Counted from the first letter of the stretch, positions 1 through 13,503 are shown. The stretch is DNA of 64,000 bases from Gelatoporia subvermispora B (GCA_000320605.2 KB445817.1:168602-232601); one strand, 5' to 3'. Numbers and translations: made by a program. The notes: generated from the letters alone by a model not told the origin.

Positions 1-2356
1 CACGCGCGGCCGACCGCCGCCCAGTCCCACTTCCGCCGGCTGCGGCGGCCCATGCGGAGATCCGGCTCCGGGCCCGCCAGCAGCGCGAGGAGCGCGGTCG
101 CCGCGCGCGCCGTGCGCGAAGTCTGAGCTGGCGGCGCGTCGGCGTCTGCTTTCGGCGCGGGCGCATTGAGACACGACGTAGGAGACGACGAGGTGGGCGA
201 GCACGAGGGAGAGGTGGAGGAGGATGGCGCGACGACGACAATGTTCGACGTGACCCACATCTGCACCGCGCGGGACACGCACGTCGTCGTGCCCACGATC
301 GCCCAGCACGCGGCCGGCCGCGCGGGTGCGTTCATGAGTGTCAGCGTCAGGTGTGTCGCGGGCCAGCATATCGCTGCAGGAGATGCGAATGAGGCAATGT
401 ATCTATGACAGGAGGCTGTAGACGTACCTTGCAGCGCGAGCACACGGATGAGCGTGGGCAGCGGCGTATAATAGACGCGCCATCTCCGCAAGAGGCCGGT
501 CGTCAGCGCGAGAGATTGGTGCGCAGTAAGAACAGCCTGCGCGAGCACAAGATCAGCCAACGTATTCTCACCAAACCGAAACCATGTACGCACCCACAAC
601 CCCGCGATCATCCACTCCATCGCCCACCCGACTACACCTCCCTCCCCGCCCCGTTCGGCGCTTGCGGCGCACAGACCCGCCTCGCCGAGCGCCTTGCACA
701 CCTCGCTCGCGCCGCCGTGCGCGATGTGTGTCCCGCACACGAGCAGACATGAGAGGTGCCACGCGCACCAGAGCACGCCGGCGACCGCGGGCAGGATTGC
801 GAGCCATCTCGAGAGCGCGACGAGGCGCAGGAGCGGAAGAGATGCAGGGAGGAAAGACGAGAAGGAGGAGAGGGGAGAGGGACACCGGCGGCGGTGATGC
901 GAGTGCGAATGCGAGTGGGGGTGCTTGTGTTTGTGATGGGATGATCGTGTCGCTGGTGCGGGCTGTGTAAATGGAATGGTCAGAGCTAGCTCGAAGACAA
1001 ATTCGAGGTTGTAAGTTGACGCGGACGAGGCAAACTGCGAACATAATCGTGCGTAGTCTAGACGTCAGCCTTCAGAGCACAAGGGCGCTTCAGGCTGTCA
1101 TCCTGACCGTAGTCCAGACCTCGTATGCATGATACAGCGAAACAAATTGTCGGAGTGCCGCTCGGGAACGTCTGCTGGTCAACAGGACCAGCGAGAATGC
1201 TCCGCTGACAACAAGCTCGGCGGTACCGATCCACGCCAGGCCGCGGCGCACTCGCAGGAGGCCCAAAGCGTGTGCGCTCTCGATACAAGGCCAACACATG
1301 CTCGAGCACGGCAGACGACTCGACCAGGGCGTAGTCCGCCGCTGCATGAGCACCGCGCGCCGCATCGAAGAAACCTCTGGCCGATCACGTGAGATTCGAA
1401 ACGAAGATCATAACGCGATCGCATGGGCGCTGCGACCGCGCGAGGAGTGCCCAGTACGCGGGGAGCGGAGGAGGGAACGGAAATCATTAGTGCGCATGGC
1501 CTAGAAATTTGAGGAGGAAGGCGGAACGCCTGAGTCCCGTAGCGCAACTGCTCACTTGCCGGCTCCCGACTCCCTCCCCATGAAAGAAATGACAGGAAAG
1601 TTGGAGCGTATGGGTGCGGGCGCTCACCTGGTCAGACAGCGCTGATCTTTGCGGCGCTTTGGGCGTTTCCTGCCCACTGAGGACATCGGTGTCCTCGTCT
1701 AGAGTATCTTCGCCTTCGACAGTTTCTGACGCTGTCCCTTCACCCGTGAGTGTATCGATGCGACACCGTCGTCGCTTAAGTTTGCGTGTGCGCGGGCCAC
1801 CGAGAAGTCGCGCGGCGAGGTTGAACGGCGCGGTGTAGATAGCGGAGTTGTCTCCGTCGTCGTCCGCATCCGAGTCGGACGACGCGCCGGAGGATGTTGC
1901 GTACGACGGGGAGGTAGTGTAGAGCGTCGCACGTCGGGGGCGTAGGTGGGCAGTCGACGAGCTTGGCACAGAAGGAGAGAGGGGGGACAGAGGCGGGAGA
2001 TGTGGTGAGGAGAGGGCGCGGCGGGATTGGAAGGCGGGTTCCGAGGGATAGGCTAGTTGAGGGTTGGAAAACGAGGCGTGCGGGAGCGGTGGTGGTTCGA
2101 GTGAGTACGGTGGCGGGCTGTTTGGCGGTGTCTCCATAGTGGGTGTGACAGGATCTGTCCTCGCAGATCGTCGTGCACGAGGACGAGAGCTACCGGTGCG
2201 ACGCGGACGCTCCGAGGTTGGCGGGGAAGAGTACGGCGGCGGGGCGGCGAACGGGAGCGTGAAGGGGAACGCGTCCGGCGGGAGCGGTATTGCGAACGGC
2301 GGAGCGCAGCCAGACGGCGCAAAGAGCAGGACGGGGAGGAGTGGCTGAGTCTGCAT
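1..2356 (-). CDS. EOS1-like multi-span membrane protein (3' end cut by window edge)
   Basis: The gene runs off the left edge, so its C-terminus is missing. The first exon (2356 or the internal ATG at 2137, down to about 1627) is proline/serine-rich, with an acidic Asp-run and a basic KLKRRR patch, and ends at a GTGAGC donor. A next exon can be read from about 1504 (ending near 1422) and another after the acceptor near 1382; the 600-1300 part is not fully resolved. Exons 594 and upward, 536-428 and 373-<1 are clear and join in phase. They encode hydrophobic helices, a WRVYYTPLPTLIRVLALQ segment, CWAIVGTTTCVSRAVQ followed by MWVTSN, and a basic GRRSRRKWDW motif. From memory of the family, these match the fungal EOS1 'N-glycosylation protein' family, an ER membrane protein linked to N-glycosylation and stress tolerance in yeast. 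Assignment to EOS1 is inference from motif pattern. The long proline-rich N-terminus is presumably cytosolic. Confidence 0.6.
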
Positions 2357-2604
2357 CGCGCACAAGTCGCAGTAATGGACGGGGGGACGATAAGGTCAGG
2401 GCCTTGTACACGCAGCATAGGAGGGACTCACGTAGGGTAGATATAGTCCAGACGTGCTTGCAGGGAAAGCGAGCGACGTCACAGCCCTGCGTTGCTCCCT
2501 GCGTTGCTCCCGCTTCCTGCACTTTGACAGCCCTGGACGTGTTCGCTGCTCGGTCTTCGTGGGCGTTTGAGTTGGACGCGTTTCGCAGCGGGTCCGGGCC
2601 CTGC
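2357..2604. other. 5' flank of the EOS1-like gene
   Basis: GC-rich upstream region of the minus-strand gene. Short open frames overlap on both strands but none has recognisable composition or splice structure. I see no gene here; it presumably holds the promoter. Confidence 0.4.
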
Positions 2605-5600
2605 AAGGCATAGCCAGCCAATCGGCGCGCGTGCTTCACTCGTGCACGTGCCGCCTCCGAGCCGGGGCCACCCTTCTCCCGCGAGAGACTGCCCAAGAGA
2701 ATGCCCCCGCACGAGGCACGTCTGCATCAAGCCCCTCCGTTTGGGCCTGGCTTCTCCTCTTTGCCAACAATCCGATGCGATCCGCTGCGACGCTCGAGAC
2801 GAGTGTCGGCGCAGATCTCTCACTGTCTACTGTCGGCCTCGGGCTGCGTCCCCGCTCCTCCGCTCCCATCATTCCTCTCTGCTGCATTCTGTCATTGCGA
2901 CTAATTGGACTGCGAGCGACGTGCACTCGTCCGAGTTGCTTTCCGCCCCCTCCGTTATCTGCTCAATCTAGCTCGGCGCCACAAGTCTACGGGTACTACA
3001 CCTGCCTTCTGCTCGCCTGCTTGCGCACCCTCGTCTGTCCTTCAATACTCCACGGGCTCTAGAAGCAGCAATCCTACATAGAGCGTGCTCCCTCGCTGAC
3101 TCCATTTCGCGAATCGCTTGCAGTACTACGCGATACTCGATGACACTTTCCATTCCATCGTGAGCTAGCCCTCGCCACCGATCCCAATCTGATCGATGCT
3201 TGCTCGACGGGACCGCCCGCGAGCGCGTCTGTTGCGCTCGGATCCCGGACATGCCATCGCTCCTAGCATGCACCGACAACACTCTTCGCACACCTTCCTG
3301 CATATCTGCGTCTACCTCTTGCGTCCTCAAGTCGGCTTCATTGAACTCTACTTCTCTGAGTCTATCGACGTGTGCTCAGAGCCCAAATGCCGTTTGCTCG
3401 ATGCTGCGAGCGAGTCTTGAACTTAGCACGAGCATATCTGTTTAACGTTGCTCATCTCGTCGTCTCGCTTATCTCGACGACATGGATTTACAACGACTGC
3501 TTCCATTCCCCCTGCGTCACCGATCTCGATCTCCTAAACAGGCTTGACATTCTTGACCTCACAACAGGGCGGCTCCATTCGCGGACAAATTGAGTCGCAG
3601 AAACGCCTCGAGCGACGGGCCAGCCCCTGGCGCTCCGCTCTACAGCAAGTGCCCCTCACGATGCTTGCGCTGGGACGCATACTGCTATCGTCCCCGCCTT
3701 CTGCAGTCTAAGAGCTCTTGTCCACATCGCGAATGGTTGACGAAGCCTCTTTCGTTATCGCTTAGGGTCTAGAAGCTGCACAGCAATTCCGAGCATACCT
3801 CCTATCGACGGTCAACGGCGCGGTCCGCGAGCGCGTCTGTTGCGCGCGAGACCCGGACATGCCGTCGCTGCTAGCATTCACCGACAACTCTCTTGGCGCA
3901 CCTGCGTGCATGTCTCCGGTTACCTCTTGCGTCCTCAAGTCGGATTCATTGAACTCTACTTCACTGAACACTATCATCATCTACTCAGAGTCCCAACTCC
4001 CGTCTGCTCGATGCTACGAACGAGTCTTGAACTAAGCACGAGCATATCTGTCAAACATTGCTCATCTCCTCGCCTCGCTTATCTCGACGACATTGATTTG
4101 CAACGCCGGCTTCCATTTCCCGCCGACATCCCATTCGTCATTGATCTCGATCTCCTCAACAAGCTTGACCTCATCGCTCGACGGTCCCGCCCGCAGACAA
4201 ATTCAATCGTGGAGGCGTCCCGAGCGACGGCCTGGTCCTTCTCCCTGTGGCGGCGCTCCGCTCTACAGCAAGTGCCCCTCACACTGTTTGCATACTACCA
4301 TCCTCCTCGTGCTGGTCTTGCGTGGATGGCGCTCCTCTGGCCTCCCACTGTCCAAGAGGTCTCGTTCAAACTTCGCATCTCGCATTGTTCACGCACGTAG
4401 CTTCTTTCATTATCGCCTAGGGTCTAGAAGCTGCACAGCAATTCCGAGCATACTTCCTGTCCCTCCTTCGCGTGAAATGCGCGTCTCCGCGCCACTTATG
4501 GGCGCTCGCGATGCCTTCCATTCGCAATTCTCTATACCTTCGTCTCTCCTGTCATCCATATCCCGATCCAGCTGAATTGCGAGCACACGCGTATGCCGCG
4601 TCTCACTACGTCTACATGCTCTTGAGTGCGACGCACGCGGAGTCGGGAGTTGGATGCACACCGCGGGTGTGTGCGGATGCTGCCAGAGTCTTCCCGGCGA
4701 CGCGCGTTGCATATATCCTTCAGCGCCGTTCAGTCGCCCGAAATGCTTCCCGTGCTCCCATTCTGCGATACGGCGACACGAAGCTCGGTCCATCGGCTCG
4801 TCCTTGGCCGACTACGCGCCTTCCACTCCCTATCTGCCCTTCTCCTCTCTTCTTTCTCTTTTAACGAGACGTCGCCAGTATGAAGAGATCCCAGGAGCAG
4901 CACAGCAATTCTGAGCATACTCCCTGTACATTGCCCACTTCCAAGCGTGCACCGCACATTCCAGAGCGACACCTCGCAAAGGGCGCATTCCGGGCCACGC
5001 TTCCATTGCGTGCGCCGGTCTCGATAGCGTTCGGCGGAGCACATTGCGCGGGGAGCTCGCGGGACGGCTGGCAGCGCGCGGAGGTGGATGATATGCGGGG
5101 CGTGATATATGCAGGGTAGGGGAGGTGCGCGACTCTGGACCATGTAGCGACGGTTGGCTCTGAATGCGTGGCTCTCTGCGATGCTGCTTTGCTTATGTCC
5201 TCATGCTCTCTATGCGCGTTACCCACCTTGCATGGCCAGCGACTCGTCAATCACTCCATTTGTCCCGCATTCCTCCTCCTCAATCCGACGAGCGAGACGT
5301 GGCGAAGGACTCGAGCATCTCCCGTTCTCGTTGCCCAATGCTCAAATTCCTATCCGTGTCTCCATACCATCATCTGACGTGCATGACGCTCCCACCCTAG
5401 TTTGGCACAAAACGCTGATCAACGCTGCGAAGCCACCCTAGGCCTCCTCGGCTCCGAACAAGCATCAAGCTCAAGCTCAAGCTCGGTGGCGCTGCGCTTC
5501 CCCGTAAGCGGGAGGGCTGGTGTAGATAGGATAAGCGCGATTCTTATCTGATGCGTTGGGGCGGAAACGGTATATCGCGGTACCAGGGTGTTCGGGAGCT

Positions 5601-6620
5601 CGGAGGACGGAGGGCGGAGGACGGAGGACGGAAGCAGGGTGTGCGCAACTAGCGTCTCTTCTGGATTCTTGGAATGTGGAGTTGGTTCGGTTAATTGACA
5701 GTCGTCTTTCAGGGTTGTGTGTGGTGCGATGACGTGTGGTGTACACCCCTTTGCTCTGTCCCGCAGGAATTGCAGGCTCACAGGTTACTTCTGCTCGGAT
5801 TGCAAACCTTCGAGCGCCAGCGCTCCGCGCGCTCCGGAGCACGTGCGGCGTTCAATCCGCTGTTTGCGCGCTACAGCTGCACCTCACTCATCAAGCACCA
5901 TCGTCCTCTCCGGCAACCATCTGCCCTTCACATCTGCCCAGCCTCACCGCAGCTCGTATCGGCCTTCTACACTTACCCCGTATACTCTCTCACACTGCCG
6001 CACCATCTCCCTCCGGGCGACGAACGATCAATCACGCGCGTCATACAGTGTCTGATTGCCCTGCGCGTGTGGTACCGTCGAGGCGGCCCTGCGGCGGTCC
6101 TTCGGTGAATTTCGACAGGCTTCGGCTTCGACGCTTCTGCTGTCTCTGAATTTCAGGAACTCCGAGTGCCTCGCAGGCGAGGCTGCTGCGCTGTGCGACA
6201 TTGTGTAAATCGCTGACTTTCCGCATAGGCCAGGCTCAGCGTATTTCACCACAATGGATATAGCGTTGTCCTCGTTGTCCGGCAACGAACGGATCGCGAT
6301 GACGCCATTGATGTCTGCGCATGCGCCCCGCGTCAATCAGCCTCACAAGCTCGGGCGCAACTCCAATAAGCTCGTACCGCCGCTGAGGGGCTGTGGCGCC
6401 CTCGGTTCAACGAGGCAATGAGTGCCGCCGGCGCTGGATTAAGGTCCGAAACGGGTATCGGATCGACCCTTGCCCGGGCTCAGGTTCAGATCTCGCGGTG
6501 CGATGGATGTGCGCCGCAGGCGTGCAGGGTCGTCCCGAATTCGTCCTTTGTGCTTCTCAGGCACAGGGGCCCAGCCATCTCCCAGGTCATCGCACTTGGA
6601 AGTTTGGTATTGTGCAACGT
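2605..6620. repeat. Roughly 4 kb degenerate repeat, copy A
   Basis: This stretch is collinear with 7795-11290 in the same orientation. Matching landmarks include the GCCAATC segment near 2614 and 7806, CGAGCCGGGGCC at 2655 and 7849, GTCGGCCTCGGGCTG near 2831 and 8031, CACTTATGGG near 4493 and 9070, CAGTCGCCCGA near 4732 and TAGTCGCCCGA near 9302, and the AAGCTCAAGCTC / AAGGTCAAGGTC runs near 5465 and 10155. Copy A also contains an internal tandem duplication (next entry). No long open frame, transposase motif, terminal inverted repeat or target-site duplication was seen, so I read it as an old non-autonomous or decayed element rather than a gene. Its class is unknown. Confidence 0.6.
3195..4460. 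repeat. Internal tandem duplication, about 0.61-0.62 kb unit, two copies
   Basis: Unit 1 covers roughly 3195-3795 and unit 2 roughly 3800-4455. GAGCGCGTCTGTTGCG occurs at about 3220 and 3829, CTCTTGCGTCCTCAAGTCGG at about 3316 and 3926, CTACAGCAAGTGCCCCTCAC near 3639 and 4262, and CACAGCAATTCCGAGCATAC near 3779 and 4434. A third, weaker occurrence of the last motif lies near 4899. Copy B of the large repeat seems to have only one such unit (around 8390-8860), so the duplication arose after the copies separated, or was lost from B. Confidence 0.6.
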
Positions 6621-6699
6621 TCACATCAGAGTGTGTCAAAGAGACGTTACTGTTGTGAACGAGATGAGATCATAGGTGAGTAGTGGATACATGTTGCCT

Positions 6700-7790
6700 A
6701 GAAGCGTCTGCTACGTTATCCACGTTGAAGCGGCGATCGCCATCGCGATGCAGCGCACCGTATGTCCCGAGTTTCTAGGTACATATTGCAATCCGAGAGT
6801 CTGGGCCGTGGTTGCAACAGCTCTTCAGTTCTATCCTCCGTCCCTTTGGTCCCTTCAGGATCACTCTGCGCTGCGAATGAATTGACCAGCTGGTCCAATT
6901 CCGCGGTGATATCGTGATGCTTCTGTGCCAGAGCATCAATTTGTAGCGAGATATTCATCACCGGATGTCCTCTGTCAACCACGCCGTCTTCCGCCTGCCG
7001 ATTCCATACAGCCCATAGTGAGAGTTGTTTGTATCGCGGCGAGAAGCTTGATGCAGAGGTCCTTAGTATTCTCGATTGGTGCAGAGACACGCGCCTTGAG
7101 GTGCTGTTCGTAGGATATCTGATTCGAGATGCGACAGAGGTAGAACGTTACGCAGACAAGCTTTACTAGACGTATGGCCCCTTGCGTCTGCTCAAAGTAC
7201 TTGTCACCTACTATCGTCCTCAGGTCCTTCACGTTCGTGTTGACATACTGGCTCAAAACTCAATGTCTGATGGATCATACCATGTGCGATCAGTGATTCC
7301 TGCAGGGTTTCACGATTTGCGGATACACAGCGATTTGTTCGGTGCGTACTATGGGCACAACAATTGATAGAGAGTACGGAAATGCTACGTATCGGAATGA
7401 ACGTATGAACGTCTCTTGAGGATATCGACTATCCTCACAATTATACACGTTTCACCAGTGTCTGTGTTTGGCGCTTGCGAGGAAGCTGATGAACTTCCGC
7501 CCTCCATGAGGCGGCTGCGATAATGCGCCAGTGAGAACCGCTCTGCACAGCTCGGACCTCGGTGATATAGACTTGATATCGGACATGCAAGACCATCTCA
7601 GAGCCTCGATTCTGCAAATTGATAACATCTGAGTCTCGGACGGGTTCACAATTTGAGGACTATCATAGTCTACGATGATCGTACCCCCCGCGGTAGACTC
7701 CTGCCCATGCACCTTTGTTCGTGGAAGGATTGAGCTTCGCCTCAAATAGATCTAGCCTCAAGGCGGATGGGAAGGAGCCTGTTCGGGGCC
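6700..7790 (-). CDS. Possible fragment of an uncharacterised gene
   Basis: Between the two large repeat copies the minus strand has three successive open segments (about 7745-7475, 7250-7020 and 7060-6720) separated by plausible short introns; for example a CACTG|GTGAAA donor lies near 7460. The conceptual segments are helix-like rather than random. One contains ...GDKYFEQTQGAIRLVKLV..., and another ...ITAELDQLVNSF.... I do not recognise a family and no start codon or complete splice model could be fixed. It may be a decayed gene or a chance frame. Confidence 0.25.
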
Positions 7791-7794
7791 CTCG

Positions 7795-10700
7795 GCGCGA
7801 ACCTAGCCAATCACCGTGTGCCGATGTCCAGCACACGTGGCGATTCCGAGCCGGGGCCGTGTGAGTTTGTCGGACGCAATCCATCGCCGCACGAAGCTCG
7901 TCTGCATCAGTACCTTTCGATTTGAACCTGTCTTCTGCTCTCTGCCAAGTCCTGACAGTCCGACGCGATCCGCTGCGACTCGGGCTCTAGACGAGTGTGG
8001 GTGCAGATCACTCGCGATTGCTCTCCCGTGTCGGCCTCGGGCTGTGTCCCCGCTACCATCATTCCTTTTGCTCTGCATACATTCTGTCGTCTCGACTGAT
8101 TGGTCTGGGAGCGGCATGTACATTCATCTAAGTTGCTTCCTGCCCTCTCCTCCATTTATCTCAGTACCACAAGTTTGGAAACACTGTTTTTGACTTATGC
8201 CCGTCTGCTCAGAGCACCCTTGTACTGCTCGGGTAGCCTTCAATGCCTCGTAAGTTCTAGAAGCCAAAGCCTCAGTTTGAGCATTTCTGATGTTCAATTC
8301 GCGCTACCTGTCCGACTCGCCGACTCAACATCGTAGATCCCTTGCTATATGTACACTTTCCATTCCTCCCTTTCTAGTACTTCCCATCGACAGCGACGGT
8401 ATCGCCCGTGAGCGCGCCACGTTGCGCTTGAAACCCGGACGTGCCATCGCTGCCAAATTTCAACCCCCACTCTACTCGCCTCTCTGCGTGCATGTATGCA
8501 GTTACCTCCTGCCATCCGCCGTCGTCGACCTTAATCACTGACGACATCCAAACGAAGTCTCTCGACATCTGCTCAAAGCTCAAAGCCGGTTTCCCGGCCT
8601 TGTGACATGCAGGTCCTAATCTTAGCGCGAGCATTTACTGCTGACATTGCTCATCCCGTCCCATAGCCCATCCCGACACTATTCCCGACGCCTACTTCCA
8701 TTCCCCGTCGACGTCTCTTCGTGACCGATCTCGATCTACCAAACAGCCCTCACAGCATGTACTCCAACACTGGATGGTCCAGACAGCGGCCAAACCATTT
8801 TACTGTGTGTTCCCGAACAACGGGCTAGCCCTTCTCCATTGACGGCGCTCCGCTCTGCAGCAAACAGCTTGCGCCGCATTTGCATCTGTATGCATCATGT
8901 TAACTCACTTGTCTTGGCCTTGTGTACTACACTTCCGGTAGTCTTCGTCTCCACTTCACTTCGGAACGAGACTCTTCTTCTTTAATTATGCCGACCGGTC
9001 CAGAACCAGCACAGCAACCCGAACATATCTGCTGCCCCTTTCCTCCCGTAACCCGTGCGTCTCTTTCCCACTTATGGGTACTCCTGACGTCTTCCATACC
9101 ACAATGTACCCTTATCGTAAATTGCAGCCTCATCCAACAGGGATATTCTCGAACACCACTCGCTCTCGGGGAATTCCTGAATTTCGCGCCTTTCTACGTG
9201 TATACATCCGCGGAGACCAGCTGTCACGGGCTGAGATACACACATCGTTGCTACGACGATATCCCCGACGAGTCTCGTTGCAAATACGCTCCAGCGCGTT
9301 TAGTCGCCCGAGGCACTTCCTTCGCTCACGTATATCCATATGGCCACAACGAACTCGCTCTGTTTTTCGTGTTCCGCAGACTACAAGCGGCGTCCGACAT
9401 ATATCCTCTGACAGTCTCTCGGTTCTGCACCCTTTGTCAAGCAGGTACGGAAGCGCACGGCTTCTAAGACAGCTTCTATTCCATGAGAACTCATCCGGGA
9501 CGTTAAACTCGATTATTCTCGGGGTTCGATATTCCGCGATGGTGCGCGGGGAATAAATTAGGCCATGCGCGTCGTCATGGGAATGCTTTCAGTTGGATAT
9601 GACATAGATAGGGTACTGAAGATGCGCATCATCGCGGGATTTTGGACGCTCTGTCGGCTCTGGTTGGCCTATACGTGCTTTTACTGCTTTACGCTCTGTA
9701 CAGACGTCGGCACTTCCGACCTCTACCCCCTTCGCCGCCATCTACAATCGAGAGGCTTAGAAGCACATCTAAGCATCTCGATGTGTAGCGTAAACCATCT
9801 AGCTTGTGTTCTGTCGATATTGAACTATGTGTCAATTCTCCTCACCTATTCCATTTGTCTACCATTACAGCAACTTTGTGACCGATCCCCAGATACCCAT
9901 CAAGCATCCAACCATGAGCCAGACCTATACGCACTCGCATACACCTAAGCGCAAAAACCTCGCTTTGTGAGCTACACGGACTCGTCCATGCACGTCGTTA
10001 CTCACTTCGTCCAGTTTGTTCCTAAGAAACTGCCTGTCTCTGGGTACCGACATCAGATATCTGACGTGCACGACGTTCCGCCCCAGATTTTGTAGAAAAT
10101 GTCGATCAGTGCTGTGAAGCAGCATCAAGTCTTCTCGGCTCCAAGCAAGCTTCAAGGTCAAGGTCAAGGTTGGAGGCACTGCGTGGCTGGCATACTCATC
10201 GCATTCATAACAGAAACGAGCATTTTATTGGACGTATTGGGACAGACATGGTATATTGCCGTACCATGGTGTCCGGCAGCTCGGGGACGGAATGGTGCGT
10301 TCAAGTCAGCGCTTCCGTGGTCTCGAGTTGGAGTCGATGAGGTTTACTGATGGTCGTTTTTAAGGGTTTTGTATGGATTTTAATAATGTGTCTAGTGTGC
10401 CCCTTTAGAGCTCAGGATTGCCCCGCTTTGCGCTGAAAGACCCACTCACCGCTGCCCGCAAGTCCAGCTCCGACAGCAAGCTATTGGGCGCCAGCTGGCA
10501 GCATGTCGTGCGCTCCGAAGCATACAATCCAGCGCCCATCTCAACGGTTTGCGCGCTATATCCACGCCTCTCATTTCTATCACCCTCACTCTGCCCGACA
10601 ACGATCTGCTCCTATCTACCCAGCCCTCCGCAGTCGGCACTGGCCTCCTACACGACGTCCGCACATTCACACTCATTCTCGTGCCATCTCACCGCGCGCA

Positions 10701-11290
10701 ACAAACAATAAATCAGGCACGCCGTGCAGTGCGCGCCTGCCCTGCGCGTATACTCTTTGGCCTTTCCGGCCATACGTCGATCCTTCAGTGGACTTCGATG
10801 GGGTTTGGCTTTGATGGTTCTACTGTCGCTCAGCTCTGGGAAATTCAAATGTCTCAAAGGCGGGGCTCCTGTGCGGTGAGAAATTGTGTAAAGAGCTGAC
10901 TTACAGTGCGATCCAGGCTCACCGTATTTAACCCGACTACCTATAGTAGTCGCACAATCTCCTGATTTTCCGGAACCAAGTAGTGCACAATGACGCCATC
11001 AGGTTACGCAGGCGCATCGTGGTACCATGTCGATCAGCCTTATAAGCTCGGGCACAACCCTGTTAAGTTCATACCGCCGCTGATGGGCTGTGTGGCGCTC
11101 ACCACTGAGGCAACAGGCGCCGCCGGCCCAGATCAACTCCTGTTACGGGTGTCGAATCGACCCTTGCTCGGGCTCAGGTTCAGGTTCAGATCTGAAGCCC
11201 CAGAATGCCCCGAGTGTGCGGTGCAGGGTTCTTCCGCATTCGGCCGTCGTGTTTCTCAGGCACAGAAGGTGAGCCCTAGCTTTGGCGACT
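7795..11290. repeat. Roughly 3.5-4 kb degenerate repeat, copy B
   Basis: Direct repeat of copy A (2605-6620), more AT-rich and lacking the internal 0.6 kb tandem unit. The 3' parts also align: CAATCCAGCGCCCATC near 10527 matches a CAATCCGCTG region near 5852, and GATCGACCC/GAATCGACCC followed by a CTCAGGTTCAG stretch aligns near 6463 and 11154. The right-hand boundary falls near 11290, after a CTCAGGCACAGA motif that parallels CTCAGGCACAGG at about 6558. No intact open frame is present. Confidence 0.6.
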
Positions 11291-13503
11291 CACCCCCGGT
11301 GTTTGGTCATATTCTAGTGTCGTCTGAACGAAGTGGCAGTTTGTAACGGCAGGCTGAGTGCGATCATGCTGCTGCAGCGCGATGCAACTGTTGTTACTTC
11401 CGTATGTCTACCTCCTCGTTCATGTTGATGACAGCTAATGAAGGTGAAGAAGGCTGAGGGCATGTCTTAGGCATCACAATATCAGGCTATTTGTACGTAC
11501 AATAACCATTCCGAAGGCACGCAGGGGCATTACCTAGCCGGTTTTACGAAAGCGAGTTCGTTCTTCCCAAACAACCTATATAGGCTCTGAGACTCGCTAA
11601 CTCAAGTAGATAGTAATATCTGGGATCTAGCGCGTCGTTGAATATTCCTTGAATGACCAGTATAACGACAAATACTCCTACATCAACGCTATGCCTGACA
11701 CGCGGAGGCGTTGCTGGCTTCACGCCACTCCCGCACGCCACTATCTCTTGCGAACAGTGGCACGTGTGTTCGACACTGGTAACAGGTGTCTACTAGCTGA
11801 ATCCCTGAAACTCTGTAGGCCTGACAGCCACGATCTTTTCCGAACTCATATTCACAAGGCATGCCTCATTCACCGATTCTCGCCATCGCCTTCTTAATCT
11901 CCGCACCTTCAAATCTAGCGACGGAGCACCTGCATTTTAATGTGTGGTGATTGAAGATGCGGTCTTGTCACCGTCTCGCATCATCTGCTTCAGTTGTCAC
12001 GAGCTCCTCAGGCTATTCAATTTTGCACTGAGGCACGTAGCTTGGACATACAGCGACGAGGTGTTCAATCACACATAGGCGGATCATAACTTTCGAGCGC
12101 CGCATCAGTGCCGAGAACCCGAGATCTCCATCGATGACATCGTCATTTGCGACTTCAGGCTCCAGGTATTGGGACGGCGTACACGAATAGTACCGAGGGC
12201 TACACCTAGATCCTCAGAACTCCACCAGCCCCGACTGCGCAATTTTTGGGACAGGATACTATCATTAGACCAGTAATGCAAACGGGACCTGTAATGCAAA
12301 AACCGTCCAGCGAGCGCAGTTCGCAACAGATTCCTATGATTGTTGCACCGTTCTGTTCGCGTACTGTATATCTCTTAATGGTGGCACTTTTACGAACGAA
12401 GAGATACTACCATTTGCATGTGCAATGCCAGAAACATTCACGGAAAGATCCTGAAAACATGCAAAATGAGGATGATTTAGTCCAATCCAGTCCGATCTTA
12501 CTATGTTCCCCTCGCAATTCTTTGGTTATAACACATTCCTGTATCCCTCTTTCTGCATCTGAATACGATTAAACCATTCCATGAATGCCCAACGTTTGGG
12601 AGCGTGTTTTTCTGTCGGACGTGACGAGCGTTAGCGACTTGTCCATTTGTAGAAGTCACTCTGCGAATGTCTGGCTCGGTTGTACTGGCTTGGAGCCAAT
12701 ATGATCCGTCGCCTCAACGTGCCGCTGTCAAATTTTATCGGCGGGTCCGTGACACTATGTGACAAAGTTTTGCATTACAAGTACTTTTCGACTCTCCATC
12801 CCAGAATGTCTCCGAGAAATTCAGTTCTTCACCGTTCGCAGAAGTTGGGGTGTGGATGTATGGAAGAGATGTTAGACTATGATATACAGAAAGAGCGCCC
12901 AAATAATATGAACCAATTGACGATGGTAGGGACGGATTTGTGTTGTTTTTGCATCACTGGTTTAATGATAGTACACCCCCGTTATGAAAACAGCTGCAAC
13001 ATATGGCAGTTCAAAGAATCCCCTGTCGCTCATGCGGAGTACCGCCTAAGACTCACTGTGCTAGTCCGAGCCTTAGTGGCCAGTCTTCCAGATCAAAGAA
13101 ACCATATTCGGCCACGATCATCCAAGATTCTGTCATTCACATGCGGCCGTTTGACAAACAGGATGCTCATTTTGATGGAATAATGACACATCCTTGACGT
13201 TCTCGCCAATGTCTTCTCCTCATGTATGGTCTTCTCTGCTGGCACTTCATATAAATCCGAACTGCTGACAAGTGCGTGTGAACCCTTAAACACGTGTTTC
13301 GTGGACACGATTGAGTGATGTATAACGCGTCTGTTCTAATGATACCCTTGTTCATCGTCCAGATTCTCGCTGCGGCTACGCTGTTATATATGGATGGAGA
13401 TGTGAGCGAATGAACATACATTCCATTGCCGTCGTACAGCATCCAACCACACTTCCTTTCAACCTATAGAAACTTACAGTGGACTTAGTTTCATTATTTT
13501 CAG
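11291..13503. other. Intergenic, no gene recognised
   Basis: About 2.2 kb of AT-richer sequence. Only short open frames without family resemblance or coherent splice sites are visible on either strand. Nothing supports a gene here. Confidence 0.5.

Noticed and set aside
584..970. Arg-rich plus-strand open frame of about 128 codons
   Set aside because: It is antisense to the membrane exons of the EOS1-like gene and reflects GC-rich composition.
2605..11290. Reading the two large repeats as a pair of LTRs around an element
   Set aside because: They are about 4 kb each, strongly diverged, carry internal rearrangement, and the 1.2 kb between them has no polymerase or integrase motif.
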